From UBA4465 sp002292365 (lineage in GTDB: Bacteria; Bacteroidota; Bacteroidia; Cytophagales; Cyclobacteriaceae), in NCBI GenBank assembly GCA_943788615.1, contig CALSQY010000004.1, positions 496,001 to 560,000 on the forward strand: a DNA stretch of 64,000 bases, given 5' to 3'. The notes beneath the pieces were generated by a model. It did no database searches and had not been told where the DNA came from. It saw nothing but the letters and a program-made list of their open reading frames with translations. Shown here one piece after another: positions 26,477-36,252 of the stretch (its first letter is position 1; every line of letters starts with the position of its first letter). The translations under genes were made by a program, and so were the position numbers.

Positions 26477-27697
26477 ATGGACATTAAAGAAATTCATCCT
26501 AAAAATTTTGATTATCTATTACCCAAGGAGTCTATCGCTCAAGCGCCCTTGGAGGTTCGATCCAATTCAAAATTACTACATTATCGAAAGGGAAGCCTAG
26601 CCCATCATCAGTTTTCTGCCCTTCCTACGTTGATAAGAACCAAGTCTTTAATCATTTTTAATGATACCAAGGTGATTCCTGCCCGAATGATTTTCCATAA
26701 AGCTACGGGTGCCCGCATTGAAATTTTCTTGCTTGAGCCCTCAGCGCCTTCGGTAATCATGGAAGAAATCATGTCTTCCAAAGGTAATTGTACCTGGGTA
26801 TGCCTGATTGGTAATGCCAAAAAATGGGCCAATGATACTGTTTTAAGCATCACCGTTGATCAAATCCAATTAACTGCCAAAAGAATATCTCAAGACACCG
26901 TTCTGTTCAGTTGGTCGCCTGAAAAGACTTGGTCTGAACTCCTCTTAGCATTGGGTAAAGTGCCGCTTCCTCCTTACATATCAAGAGCCCCGTCAAGCGC
27001 CGATCAGAACCGCTATCAAACCGTTTATTCCAACCTTGAAGGCGCCGTTGCGGCACCCACCGCCGGACTACATTTTACCAAAAAGGTACTCGATGAATTG
27101 CGAAACAAACACCAACTCGATTACTTGACACTGCATGTGTCCGCAGGTACCTTTCAGCCAATAAAAACGAATGCCGAGGAGCATCTTATGCACCGCGAAC
27201 AACTTCGCATTACCAGAAGCAATCTCATCCATTTGCTTGAAAACGAATCGGTCATTGCCGTAGGCACTACAAGCCTGAGAAGTTTAGAATCTCTGTATTG
27301 GTATGGGGTCAAATTGATGAACGGAGCGCCTGATTTTTTCATATCTAAACTGTATCCTTACCAAAATCATCTATCATTACCTGATAAAAGAACAGCACTC
27401 ACTGCCGTACTAGAATATATGGATAGTCACTCTCTGAGTGCGGTCATTGGTCACACAGAAATTTTTATATTCCCCGGCTATAAATTTAAAATAGTCGATA
27501 AAATAGTCACCAACTTTCATATGCCTGGCACGACATTGGTCATGTTAATTGCTGCGTTTTGTGGCCCCGATTGGAAAAGAATTTACGAGGAAGCCCTAAA
27601 GAACGACTATAGATTTTTAAGCTACGGCGATAGTTCCTATCTTGAACCGGATTTAAAAAAATCTTACCTCCCAGATCATACGATAACAAAAAAATAA
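26477..27697 (+). CDS. queA: S-adenosylmethionine:tRNA ribosyltransferase-isomerase
   Basis: 406 residues. QueA landmarks are all present: FNDTKVIPARM, AAPTAGLHFT, LHVSAGTFQPI, GTTSLRSLES, TNFHMPGTTLVMLIAAF and FLSYGDSSYL. It transfers and isomerises the ribosyl part of SAM onto 7-aminomethyl-7-deazaguanine in tRNA, making epoxyqueuosine. The protein is somewhat longer than the E. coli form because of a segment around residues 90-150. It is divergent from menC with almost no spacer, and the DUF3298 lipoprotein follows by 6 bases. Confidence 0.95.
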   Translation: MDIKEIHPKNFDYLLPKESIAQAPLEVRSNSKLLHYRKGSLAHHQFSALPTLIRTKSLIIFNDTKVIPARMIFHKATGARIEIFLLEPSAPSVIMEEIMSSKGNCTWVCLIGNAKKWANDTVLSITVDQIQLTAKRISQDTVLFSWSPEKTWSELLLALGKVPLPPYISRAPSSADQNRYQTVYSNLEGAVAAPTAGLHFTKKVLDELRNKHQLDYLTLHVSAGTFQPIKTNAEEHLMHREQLRITRSNLIHLLENESVIAVGTTSLRSLESLYWYGVKLMNGAPDFFISKLYPYQNHLSLPDKRTALTAVLEYMDSHSLSAVIGHTEIFIFPGYKFKIVDKIVTNFHMPGTTLVMLIAAFCGPDWKRIYEEALKNDYRFLSYGDSSYLEPDLKKSYLPDHTITKK

Positions 27698-27703
27698 AAC
27701 CAT

Positions 27704-28555
27704 TTGATTAAAATCCATAAACTAGCTGCCCTCCTCATTTTAACGATCTGCTCTTGCCAGCAAATTGAAGAACAGCGCCTTCGTTTGACCTCAAAGCTTT
27801 TCAATAAAGGAATCGTAATAGCGGGAATCACGCATCTAAAAGAGAATGACCCTAATTGCAATAATAAAAATTGTGCAGTGATTGAAGTCAATTACCCCAT
27901 TTTTAAAAGTCAACCCTTATTAAACCAGCGGATTGAATCCATACTTAAAAAGGAGATAGAAGGGTTTCTTCCTTCCGTAGGTACTGCAAAAACCATTAAT
28001 GATTATATGAAATTATTTATCAAGAGTTATGTGATATTTAAAAAAAAATTTCCTGAAAGCAAGACACCTTGGTTCCTTGAAATTGTGGTTGAAACGAATT
28101 ACAATAATTCCGGCTGGCTTTCTTTTGCTTCTAGCAGTAAGTCATACACGGGCGGGGTTCGTACCAATGAATGGATGCAATATATAAATACGGATACTTT
28201 GGGTCGCACCATAGATATTGAAGATAAAATTGGGGATTTTTCAGAGCTACGCAAGCAAGCTGAAATTATTTTTAGAAACCAAAACCAACTCGCTCCTGAT
28301 GCTCGCTTGAGTGCCACTGGCTTTACATTTAAGAACGACCAATTTCATTTACCCGAAAACATTGGCAGCAATGACACACATATATTACTCCATTACAACA
28401 ATTATGAAATCGGAGATAATATTCAGGGCGCAATACTGATAAAAATCCCCTATCCATCAGTTACTGATGCCGCTGAATTCCCTTATTACGAAGACATCCT
28501 CATGTACTATGAAGATTTTTTGAATTGGTGGTCAGATCAAAATTGGACACCTTAG
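27704..28555 (+). CDS. DUF3298 (RsiV-like) lipoprotein
   Basis: 283 residues from a TTG start at 27704, with a lipoprotein signal ending TICSC (Cys about 18). The sequence has the DUF4163/DUF3298 layout: an N-terminal segment with paired Cys (DPNCNNKNCAVIEVNYP), a central YTGGVRTNEW motif, and a C-terminal LHYNNYEIGD region. Related domains occur in anti-sigma factor RsiV and in many Bacteroidota lipoproteins; ligand unknown here. Likely a periplasmic or outer-membrane protein co-transcribed with queA. Confidence 0.78.
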   Translation: MIKIHKLAALLILTICSCQQIEEQRLRLTSKLFNKGIVIAGITHLKENDPNCNNKNCAVIEVNYPIFKSQPLLNQRIESILKKEIEGFLPSVGTAKTINDYMKLFIKSYVIFKKKFPESKTPWFLEIVVETNYNNSGWLSFASSSKSYTGGVRTNEWMQYINTDTLGRTIDIEDKIGDFSELRKQAEIIFRNQNQLAPDARLSATGFTFKNDQFHLPENIGSNDTHILLHYNNYEIGDNIQGAILIKIPYPSVTDAAEFPYYEDILMYYEDFLNWWSDQNWTP

Positions 28556-28633
28556 CGGACTTAAGATAGCCCTAGGGTTTTTGAGTAACTCCTTCATTTA
28601 CCAATGACCTCAACACTTGGAGCCCTTCACTCA

Positions 28634-30328
28634 TCAAGACCCCTCGTAGGTATGCGTCTTTAAATCATCCTCTTTAATGATTCTTCTCAATATCTTACCC
28701 ACATTAGATTTAGGCAATTCCGAGATAAACGAAACATGACGTGGACATTTATAGCCTGTTAACTTTTCCTTACAATAGGCAATGATCTCAGCCTCGTTTA
28801 AGGTTTCATCCTTTTTGACAACAACCGCTTTCACCGCTTCTGTTGATTTAGGATCGGGCACACCGATCACTCCTACTTCCAGAACCTTGGGATGAGATGA
28901 AATGACATTTTCAATCTCATTGGGATAAACATTGAATCCCGATACAAGAATCATTTCTTTTTTCCGATCTACAATTTTAAAAAAACCTTCCTCATCCATA
29001 ATGGCTACATCACCTGTTTTAAACCAACCCTCTTGCATCACATTAGCCGTTTCTTCCGGTCGGTTGTAATACCCCTGCATTACTTGCGGACCTTTGGCAC
29101 AGAGTTCTCCTGGATCGCCCACAGCCACCTCCACAAAATCATCATCAAAGTTCTTTATTTCCGTATTGGAAATAGGCAGTCCAATGGTCCCCATTTTGTG
29201 CCTTCCATCTAATGGATTAATCGTAAGCACGGGTGAGGTCTCCGTAAGGCCATAGCCTTCTGCCAATGGCGTTCCTGTTACTTCAAGCCATTTTTCAGCG
29301 ACTGAATTTTGAACCGCCATACCCCCACCAAAGCCGAAGCGAAGTTTACTGAAGTCACAATTTTTAAATTCAGGATGATTCAATAATCCATTAAAAAGCG
29401 TATTTACACCACTCAATATGGTAAATTTATGTTTCTTAAGTTCCTTTACAAATCCATCCATATCTCGGGGATTGGTAATTAAAATATTTTGGGACCCCGA
29501 GCTCACCGAGCCAAGTACATTGGCGACCAAAGCAAAAATATGATAAATAGGGAGTGCGGTAATATAAACCTCAGCCCCTTCTTTCAAACCTCCACTTTTC
29601 ATCCAGGCATTTACTTGCAATAAATTCGCAACCAAATTACCATGGGAAAGCATTGCACCTTTGGAAACTCCCGTGGTACCTCCCGTATATTGCAGAAAAG
29701 CTAAATCGCTACTTTTAATAGGGGGCTGGATAAAGTCATGATTGGCTCCTAATTTTAGGGCTTTCATCAAAGCGGTAGCTTTTGGAAGGCTAAACGAAGG
29801 AACCATTTTTTTGACGTATTTGACAGCAAAGTTGATCAGACTTCCTTTTATCCCTCCAATCATATCTCCAATGTGTGTAACCAATACATGTTTCAACTTA
29901 GTTTCAGACAAAATGCCTTCTAGAATACTTGCGAAATTGACTAAAACAATAATTACTTTCGCATCAGCATCATTCAGTTGGTGTTTTAATTCACTTGACG
30001 TATAAAGCGGGTTTACATTTACCACCGTCATTCCTGCCCGTAAAGCTCCAAAGAGCACTACAGGATATTGAAGTAAATTGGGCATTTGAATCGCTACTTT
30101 ATCCCCACGATTCAATCCTAAGTCATGAATCAAATAAGCAGCAAAACTATCTGACGCTATTTTTAACTCGTTAAAAGTCATTGCTTTACCCATGTTTTCA
30201 AAGGCTGGATAGTTACCAAACTTTTCAAAACCATCATTCAAAAGTTCGGCTAAGCTTTCGTATTCAGTACTATCAATTTGTTGAGGGACTTCTTTTGGGT
30301 AGTGTGCATGCCATGGAGCCTTTTTCAT
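28634..30328 (-). CDS. Long-chain fatty acid-CoA ligase (AMP-binding, FadD-like)
   Basis: About 564 residues from the ATG at 30328 (MKKAPWHAHYP); the frame extends to 30391 but the added residues are not family-like. The ANL-superfamily motifs are there: YTGGTTGVSKGAMLSH (phosphate-binding loop), GYGLTETSP, WFKTGDVAIMD, DRKKEMILVSGFNVYP and the C-terminal catalytic Lys in KSNVGKILRR. It activates fatty acids to acyl-CoA via acyl-AMP. Single gene with its own promoter region. Confidence 0.92.
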   Translation of the reverse strand: MKKAPWHAHYPKEVPQQIDSTEYESLAELLNDGFEKFGNYPAFENMGKAMTFNELKIASDSFAAYLIHDLGLNRGDKVAIQMPNLLQYPVVLFGALRAGMTVVNVNPLYTSSELKHQLNDADAKVIIVLVNFASILEGILSETKLKHVLVTHIGDMIGGIKGSLINFAVKYVKKMVPSFSLPKATALMKALKLGANHDFIQPPIKSSDLAFLQYTGGTTGVSKGAMLSHGNLVANLLQVNAWMKSGGLKEGAEVYITALPIYHIFALVANVLGSVSSGSQNILITNPRDMDGFVKELKKHKFTILSGVNTLFNGLLNHPEFKNCDFSKLRFGFGGGMAVQNSVAEKWLEVTGTPLAEGYGLTETSPVLTINPLDGRHKMGTIGLPISNTEIKNFDDDFVEVAVGDPGELCAKGPQVMQGYYNRPEETANVMQEGWFKTGDVAIMDEEGFFKIVDRKKEMILVSGFNVYPNEIENVISSHPKVLEVGVIGVPDPKSTEAVKAVVVKKDETLNEAEIIAYCKEKLTGYKCPRHVSFISELPKSNVGKILRRIIKEDDLKTHTYEGS

Positions 30329-30552
30329 TTTAAAAATGGTTTTATACGAATAAGAATGAATACAAAATAATGTAATTGCCACTAATCTCAAAAATTATCA
30401 ATCTTTATCTTGATCTCAAATAAAAATTATTTAATATCAAAATATTTTTTTCGATGTTTTCCTCAATCCTTTTACATAACTCTATTTTAACCAATGCATT
30501 TATTAAACCAGAGCGCATGAATTTAATTTTTTTTTAGCATATTGCGGCGGAA

Positions 30553-31209
30553 ATGGGGAAAATTGAATTCGAAATATGGGGATTACAGTTGTTAGAACCA
30601 ATGGCTTTAATCTTGAATTTAATCATGTGTTTTCAAAGCTTTCATCACTATCGTGAAATCAAGAACTCCTTCGTTTCTCCTTTTTCTTCCTACTTTGGTA
30701 ATTTCTTTTTATTCATTTCTATCTCTACTTTTTTTGCTGCCTGGTCACATTTATTTTATAATTATTTTGGCATGTTAGGTAAAATACCTGGGTATAGCAC
30801 TACCATTGTTTCCATCAGCATGTTAGAATATGCGATGGTCATTTACTTTTATCCCAAAGGCAATATTTTATTAAAATCGATCATCTTAATCCTTATGGTC
30901 AACGCCTTTGGTTTGCTCATTTTTGAATTAAAATTCTTGTGGGTCGCCATTCATACGGCTATTGGGATTGTTCTATTTTTAGGTATGCCATTTTCTTTTA
31001 GAATTATAAAAGGTGAAGAAAAAGCAAGCTTTTTCTTTTGGGGATTTATCTTCATGTTAATGACACTTCCTGTGGAGCTATTCAGATTGAACCTACACTC
31101 ATGGTTCCAACACCAAGACATTTCACATGTTTTTATGATCTGTGCGCTCTATTGTTTTTCCAAGGGTGTTCGTCTGACAGAATTGATGAGCAGCCAAGTC
31201 AAAGTCTAA
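30553..31209 (+). CDS. Integral membrane protein of unknown function
   Basis: 218 residues with about seven predicted membrane segments and almost no soluble part. The segments FFAAWSHLFYNYFG and FQHQDISHVFMICALYCF keep polar or His residues in or next to the membrane, which hints at metal binding and faintly at ceramidase/CREST-like proteins, but the match is too weak to name it. Stands alone between divergent acyl-CoA ligase and the S9 peptidase. Confidence 0.65.
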   Translation: MGKIEFEIWGLQLLEPMALILNLIMCFQSFHHYREIKNSFVSPFSSYFGNFFLFISISTFFAAWSHLFYNYFGMLGKIPGYSTTIVSISMLEYAMVIYFYPKGNILLKSIILILMVNAFGLLIFELKFLWVAIHTAIGIVLFLGMPFSFRIIKGEEKASFFFWGFIFMLMTLPVELFRLNLHSWFQHQDISHVFMICALYCFSKGVRLTELMSSQVKV

Positions 31210-31308
31210 TTTTTTTCTGTGATTCTTTTTCTTGTAAGTTTTAATTTACAAAACAACAAAATCAAGATAAATACAGTTAACTTAAGTCAAATATTAATCC
31301 CTATCCAA

Positions 31309-33204
31309 ATGAAAAAACTTAGCGCTCTCTTGTTTTTATTAATGCTCTCATGTGAAAAAAAAGAAGATCTATCTCAAAATAAGAGATATACCATTGAGCA
31401 ATTTATGAATACGACTCAAGTATTTGGTAGTGATTTCTCGGCAGATGAAAAAACAATTTTGATGACCAGCAAGGTAAGTGGCGTATTAAATGCCTACAGC
31501 ATTGATCTTGAAACAGGCGAACAAACACAGCTTACCCATTCTTCGGGAAATGCCATCATCGCCCGGTCTTACTTCCCCTCAGATGATAGAATCATTTATA
31601 CGAGTGACGAGGGGGGAAATGAATTGACTCAGATATACATAAAAAATAGGGAAGGCAGCGTGATCGATCTCACGCCTGACAGTGCCAAGGCCTCCTATTA
31701 CGGATGGAATCACAATAATACGGCCATCTATTGGGCCAGTAACAAAAGAGATCCCAGATATTTTGATTTGTATCGAACCGAATTAATAGGTACATCGGTA
31801 GCTGAGGGTGGATTTCAAACTGACAACTTATATATGAACGACAACGGCTTCACGCCTAAAATAGTCAGTGATAACGAACGGTACATCGCCCTTTTTGAAA
31901 GAGTGACTACTTCTGATGCAAACATCCATCTTTTAGATACCCAAACAGGAGAAGTATCCCTTATCACCCCTCATGAAGGTAACGTAATTAATGAACCTCA
32001 GTTTTTTTCAAAAGATCACGGCACTTTATATTTCACTACTGACCATGAAAGCGAGTTTGCCTACCTTATGTCGTATGACATAGCTACTCAAACCCAGAAA
32101 GTAGTGCAAAAAGCCGAATGGGCTATAAGTTATGCCTACCTGTCTCAAAATGGTGCGTACCGTGTCACCGGTATCAATAAGGATGCAAGTACTAAAATCA
32201 TCATTCAAGATACTCATTCAAAAGAAATCATTACCATCCCAAATTTGCCGGAAGGAGATATCTCATCGATAAACATTTCGGATAGTGAAACGCAAATGAC
32301 CTTCTATCTAAGCAGTTCTAAAATGCCTCGAGACCTGTTTTTATACCATTTTAAAAATAAAACGCTTAAAAAGCTAACCCATACCCTTAATCCTGAAATA
32401 AATCCCGATGATCTTGTCTCCGGACAAGTCATTCGATTTCCTTCCTTTGACGGTCTTTCCATACCTGCCATTCTCTATAAACCCAATAACATTCAAAAAG
32501 GCGACAAATTGCCTGCTTTATTGTACATTCATGGTGGACCTGGAGGACAAACAAGGCTGAATTATACGGATAGAATACAATACTGGGTAAATCAAGGTTA
32601 TGTGGTACTTGCCGTAAATAATAGGGGGAGCTCGGGATATGGTAAAACCTTTTATAAGGCCGATGATAAAAAACATGGGGATGTTGATCTTAAAGATTGT
32701 ATCGCATCCAAGACATTCTTGATCAACACAGGTTATGTAGCTGCCAATAAAATTGGAATTATGGGAGGCAGTTACGGTGGATACATGGTGATGGCAGCCT
32801 TAGCCTTCGCCCCTGATGAATTCGCCGTAGGAGTTAATTATTTTGGTGTGACTAATTGGTTACGTACACTGCGGAGCATTCCTGCCTGGTGGGAAGCCTC
32901 CCGAAATGCCTTATATGCTGAGTTAGGAAACCCCGAAACGGACAGTATCTCCCTCCACGACAAGTCACCCTTGTTCTTTGCCCATCAAATCACCAAGCCC
33001 TTTATCGTTTTTCAAGGCGCCAATGATCCTAGAGTACTTCAAATTGAATCTGATGAAATAGTCGCTGCCGCTAGAAACAATAATATCCCAGTTGAATATA
33101 TTATTTTTCCTGATGAGGGTCATGGTTTTTCAAAGAAGGTAAATAATATTGAAGCTTCTCAAAAAACACTGGAATTTCTAGACAAATATCTCAAGGGAAA
33201 TTAA
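31309..33204 (+). CDS. S9 family prolyl oligopeptidase-like peptidase (lipoprotein)
   Basis: About 631 residues from ATG 31309 (MKKLSALLFLLMLSC, a lipoprotein signal); the frame is open back to 31219, but that extension is not signal-like. Residues 30-380 form a WD40-like propeller; residues 400-630 are an alpha/beta hydrolase with catalytic Ser in MGGSYGGYM, Asp in GANDPRV and His in DEGHGFSK. It is expected to be an exported exopeptidase or oligopeptidase of the DPP4/S9C type. The DinB-like gene begins 16 bases later. Confidence 0.9.
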   Translation: MKKLSALLFLLMLSCEKKEDLSQNKRYTIEQFMNTTQVFGSDFSADEKTILMTSKVSGVLNAYSIDLETGEQTQLTHSSGNAIIARSYFPSDDRIIYTSDEGGNELTQIYIKNREGSVIDLTPDSAKASYYGWNHNNTAIYWASNKRDPRYFDLYRTELIGTSVAEGGFQTDNLYMNDNGFTPKIVSDNERYIALFERVTTSDANIHLLDTQTGEVSLITPHEGNVINEPQFFSKDHGTLYFTTDHESEFAYLMSYDIATQTQKVVQKAEWAISYAYLSQNGAYRVTGINKDASTKIIIQDTHSKEIITIPNLPEGDISSINISDSETQMTFYLSSSKMPRDLFLYHFKNKTLKKLTHTLNPEINPDDLVSGQVIRFPSFDGLSIPAILYKPNNIQKGDKLPALLYIHGGPGGQTRLNYTDRIQYWVNQGYVVLAVNNRGSSGYGKTFYKADDKKHGDVDLKDCIASKTFLINTGYVAANKIGIMGGSYGGYMVMAALAFAPDEFAVGVNYFGVTNWLRTLRSIPAWWEASRNALYAELGNPETDSISLHDKSPLFFAHQITKPFIVFQGANDPRVLQIESDEIVAAARNNNIPVEYIIFPDEGHGFSKKVNNIEASQKTLEFLDKYLKGN

Positions 33205-33220
33205 ACTCAATTTTAACAAA

Positions 33221-33760
33221 ATGATGAATTCGAACGACCTCAAATACCCCATAGGCAAGTTCGTAATGCCTACTTCTCTAGCAATGCATGAAATAAAAGA
33301 AGGTATTGAAGCCCTTGCCTCATTTCCTGAAAAACTGAAGGCGCTGGTTAAGTCTATTACAGCCGAACAAGAAAATTGGGTATATAGACCGGATAGATGG
33401 AGTATTAAGCAAGTCATACACCATTGTGCCGACAGTCATATGCAATCGGTCAACCGGTTTAGATGGGTCCTAACTGAGTCAACACCCACCATCAAAACCT
33501 ATCATGAGGAATTATGGGCGGAAATGTCCGATTACCAAGGGCCAACACAACCCTCTCTTGAGATAATTTCTGGTTTACATGCCCGATGGGTTTATTTATT
33601 GAACTCCATGAAACCTCACGACTTTGAAAAACCATTTATCCACCCCGATCACCATCGGGAAATGAGATTAGATGAGAATTTAGCCCTCTATGCTTGGCAT
33701 GGTGAGCATCATTTGGCTCACATAAGTCAAGCGCTCAAGTCTAAAGGAAGCTATACTTAG
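33221..33760 (+). CDS. DinB/YfiT family putative metal-dependent hydrolase or thiol transferase
   Basis: 179 residues, a four-helix bundle. It starts like YfiT (YPIGKF), has DRWSIKQVIHHCADSHMQSVNRF and ends with AWHGEHHLAHI; the three histidines in HCADSH and WHGEHHLAH are the expected metal site. Members include bacillithiol S-transferases (BstA); whether this organism makes bacillithiol cannot be told here. Confidence 0.85.
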   Translation: MMNSNDLKYPIGKFVMPTSLAMHEIKEGIEALASFPEKLKALVKSITAEQENWVYRPDRWSIKQVIHHCADSHMQSVNRFRWVLTESTPTIKTYHEELWAEMSDYQGPTQPSLEIISGLHARWVYLLNSMKPHDFEKPFIHPDHHREMRLDENLALYAWHGEHHLAHISQALKSKGSYT

Positions 33761-33893
33761 CTGAAGTGTAGTTTCTTTATTTATATGCTCCCTTTATATT
33801 CATTTTAAGAGCAAAAATAGCTTTTAAGGCAGACATAAGAAGAATGTCTCGTTGTTCAATCAAAAAAAGCAACCGCTCCTGATACCCCAAAAA

Positions 33894-35423
33894 TCATTTA
33901 TCAATTTTCTCAACTGTTTCTACTATGGTCATCTTTGGAGGAGACACTTTTGAAACTATAAATCCAACGATCGCAGCCATTAAAAAAGAGGGTGCTAGTA
34001 CATCAAGTTCTATAAAATAATCACCTACCCCTTCCATATTTGATACTACAAACTTGAAAAAAATGATAGAAAAAAATCCCGTAATCATAGAAGCAATGGC
34101 TCCTTTTTCAGAAAATCCGTTCCAAAACAATGATAAAATAATTACCGGACAAAAAGTGGCTGCAATACCGGACCATCCGAAAATCATAATCCAAAAAATC
34201 TTCCTATCAGGATACAAATAGTATAATAAAATTGCAATTCCCAGTGCCATTAGTGCCATTCCAATGGTAACTAGTCTTGAAACTTTTGTCAAGTCTTGAT
34301 CTTTTAAATCAGGTCTGACTATTTTTTGATAGAAATCTCTTGTAATTGCACTAGAGGCAAGAATAAGAAGAGAATCAATGGTTGACATAATTGCTGAAAG
34401 TACGATGGCAATAAAGATAGCAACTAAAATTGTTGGTAAAAATTCATTGGTTACCAAGCTCAAAACATTTTCTCCTCCTGTCCCTAAAATAACTTCGGGA
34501 TCTTGACCTTTTTTTGTAAAATAAATTCGAGCAAGAATTCCAATTGTGATGGCTGCAGCATCAGTTAATAATGTAAAAAGCAGTGCAACCCATTTACCTT
34601 TATCAATTTCTTTTTCGCTTTTAATAGACATAAAGCGAACATACACTTGTGGTGAGCCTAAAAAACCCAATCCGATCATTGAGAAACCTAAAATCGTAAA
34701 TAAATTAAGCCAGCCATTATCGCTTCTCCCCAGTACTTGTGTTAAGGTGGGATCAATAGCGTTGAGTCCTGCAGTAATTCCCGCCCCATGATCTATGGAA
34801 AACCATACAACAATTGGCAATAAAACTAATCCAACAAACATTAAAATACCTTGAAACATATCAGACCAAACCGCAGCTACGAATCCACCTATAAAAATAT
34901 AGAGCAAGACAATAAAAAATCCAATTATCGCACCCAATCGATAGTCAATATTAAGCATTGATTCAAAGGCAATTCCAGTAACATCTATTTGGGAAGCGAC
35001 ATAGATAACGACAAATATGACGAGTGCCGAAGCAGCTACAATTCGTAGAGTGTATGTAGATGATTTAAAATGTGCCTCAAGGTAGTCTGGAATAGTAATC
35101 GCATTATATTGATCAGATAATTTTTTGAACCGCTTTGCCATGAATTGCCAAGATAGAAATACTCCAAGAAGTTCTCCTAAAACGACCCAATAGCCTGAAT
35201 ATCCGGCTATTGCACCCATACCTGTAAGACCGATGAGTAACCAACCTGATTCACCGGTGGCCCTTGCAGAAAAAGCCACAGCCAAAAAACCCATATTTTT
35301 TCCACCGACATAATAATCACTCATGCCTTTGATTCTCCTAGAGGCTAGGATTCCAATGAAAAATAATATGCTAACGTAAAAAGTGAGAACAACTAATTTG
35401 ATTACTAATTCTGGGTTGTTCAT
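33894..35423 (-). CDS. Sodium/solute symporter, PutP-like (SSS family)
   Basis: About 509 residues from ATG 35423 (MNNPELVIKL); an in-frame start at 35450 would add a poor nine-residue leader. SSS hallmarks: DYYVGGKNMGFLAVAFSARATGESGW, the sodium-site helix, and AIMSTIDSLLILASSAITRD. The closest remembered homologs are Na+/proline symporters; the substrate remains open. It is divergent from the cysteine dioxygenase/decarboxylase pair with about 235 bases between, so transport of a related amino acid or sulfonate is possible but unproven. Confidence 0.87.
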   Translation of the reverse strand: MNNPELVIKLVVLTFYVSILFFIGILASRRIKGMSDYYVGGKNMGFLAVAFSARATGESGWLLIGLTGMGAIAGYSGYWVVLGELLGVFLSWQFMAKRFKKLSDQYNAITIPDYLEAHFKSSTYTLRIVAASALVIFVVIYVASQIDVTGIAFESMLNIDYRLGAIIGFFIVLLYIFIGGFVAAVWSDMFQGILMFVGLVLLPIVVWFSIDHGAGITAGLNAIDPTLTQVLGRSDNGWLNLFTILGFSMIGLGFLGSPQVYVRFMSIKSEKEIDKGKWVALLFTLLTDAAAITIGILARIYFTKKGQDPEVILGTGGENVLSLVTNEFLPTILVAIFIAIVLSAIMSTIDSLLILASSAITRDFYQKIVRPDLKDQDLTKVSRLVTIGMALMALGIAILLYYLYPDRKIFWIMIFGWSGIAATFCPVIILSLFWNGFSEKGAIASMITGFFSIIFFKFVVSNMEGVGDYFIELDVLAPSFLMAAIVGFIVSKVSPPKMTIVETVEKIDK

Positions 35424-35553
35424 ATAAATATATATATTATTTAATGTCAATTAATGCCAGATGGATCTCTCAAATAAAATAAAAAGTTTCCATTCTGCAA
35501 TTCTACCCACAATGCTTAAAAAACTGACAAAAATTACTCTTTTTCATAAATAC

Positions 35554-35585
35554 TTGAAGTGATTGATTGGAGATTGCTAACTTTG
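35554..35585 (+). promoter_or_regulatory. Bacteroidota-type promoter of the cysteine dioxygenase operon
   Basis: TTG at 35554-35556, 21 bases, then TAACTTTG at 35578-35585, a perfect TAnnTTTG -7 box. The first gene starts about 73 bases later. Spacing is slightly longer than the usual 19. Confidence 0.55.
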
Positions 35586-35658
35586 CGTTTTAAAATTACT
35601 CAAAAATCTTTATTCAGAAGGATCAGTTAAATTTTAAAACTCACCTTGGATCTGCACA

Positions 35659-36237
35659 TTGAATGAACAGAAAAAGGATGAAAAAATGATAAAAATTATC
35701 GGAAATAAGCAGAAAAAAATCCATTCATTGAAGTTGTTAATTAGTGCTCTTAAAAATGAGAAAAGTACGAAGTACCATGATATTTTACATTCAATGGAAA
35801 TACCAAAGAGTGCTTTTGAAATTTTTTTTTCCTGGTCTGAATCAACCTATACGCGGAATTGTATTTTTGAAAATGAACGATTTGAGCTGATCCTAATTTG
35901 TTGGCAATCAAGTCAAAAAACCCCTATTCATGATCATGGAGGTGAGGAATGTTGGGTAAAATTCATAGATGGTGAATTTAAAGAAACAATTTATAAATCG
36001 AATGAAGTCAGTGAAGTCCATATACAGAAATCGACCATCTTGAAAGCAGGTGATATCTCCTACATGATTGATTTTATGGGTTGTCATCAATTAAAAAACC
36101 TATCCAACCAACGAGCGCTCTCACTCCATTTATATGCAAAGCCTATTCGTAGTTGCAACATTTATGATGAACAATCAAAGGAATTTGTGCAAAAAAAAAT
36201 GAGTTATCATACCATTTCTAATGGTACGATCAGTTAA
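35659..36237 (+). CDS. Cysteine dioxygenase (type I, cupin)
   Basis: 192 residues; M10 is an alternative start. The iron ligands are H91 and H93 in PIHDHGGEEC and H143 in MGCHQL. C98, five residues after H93, matches the Cys of the Cys-Tyr cofactor in animal enzymes, and Y159 in SLHLY matches its Tyr partner; many bacterial homologs have Gly at the Cys position. It oxidises L-cysteine to cysteine sulfinate with O2. The next gene, 15 bases later, is a decarboxylase that would use that product. Local G+C is visibly lower than in most of the window. Confidence 0.87.
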   Translation: MNEQKKDEKMIKIIGNKQKKIHSLKLLISALKNEKSTKYHDILHSMEIPKSAFEIFFSWSESTYTRNCIFENERFELILICWQSSQKTPIHDHGGEECWVKFIDGEFKETIYKSNEVSEVHIQKSTILKAGDISYMIDFMGCHQLKNLSNQRALSLHLYAKPIRSCNIYDEQSKEFVQKKMSYHTISNGTIS

Positions 36238-36252
36238 TTACAATAAAATTAT

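Noticed and set aside
28556..28633. GCCCTAGGG-T hairpin as a terminator between the DUF3298 and acyl-CoA ligase genes
   Set aside because: The stem is too short, and the T-run too weak, to claim.
33894..35423. Symporter as a dedicated taurine exporter or importer
   Set aside because: The sequence looks like a Na+/proline-type SSS protein; neighbourhood alone does not fix the substrate, so it was left open.
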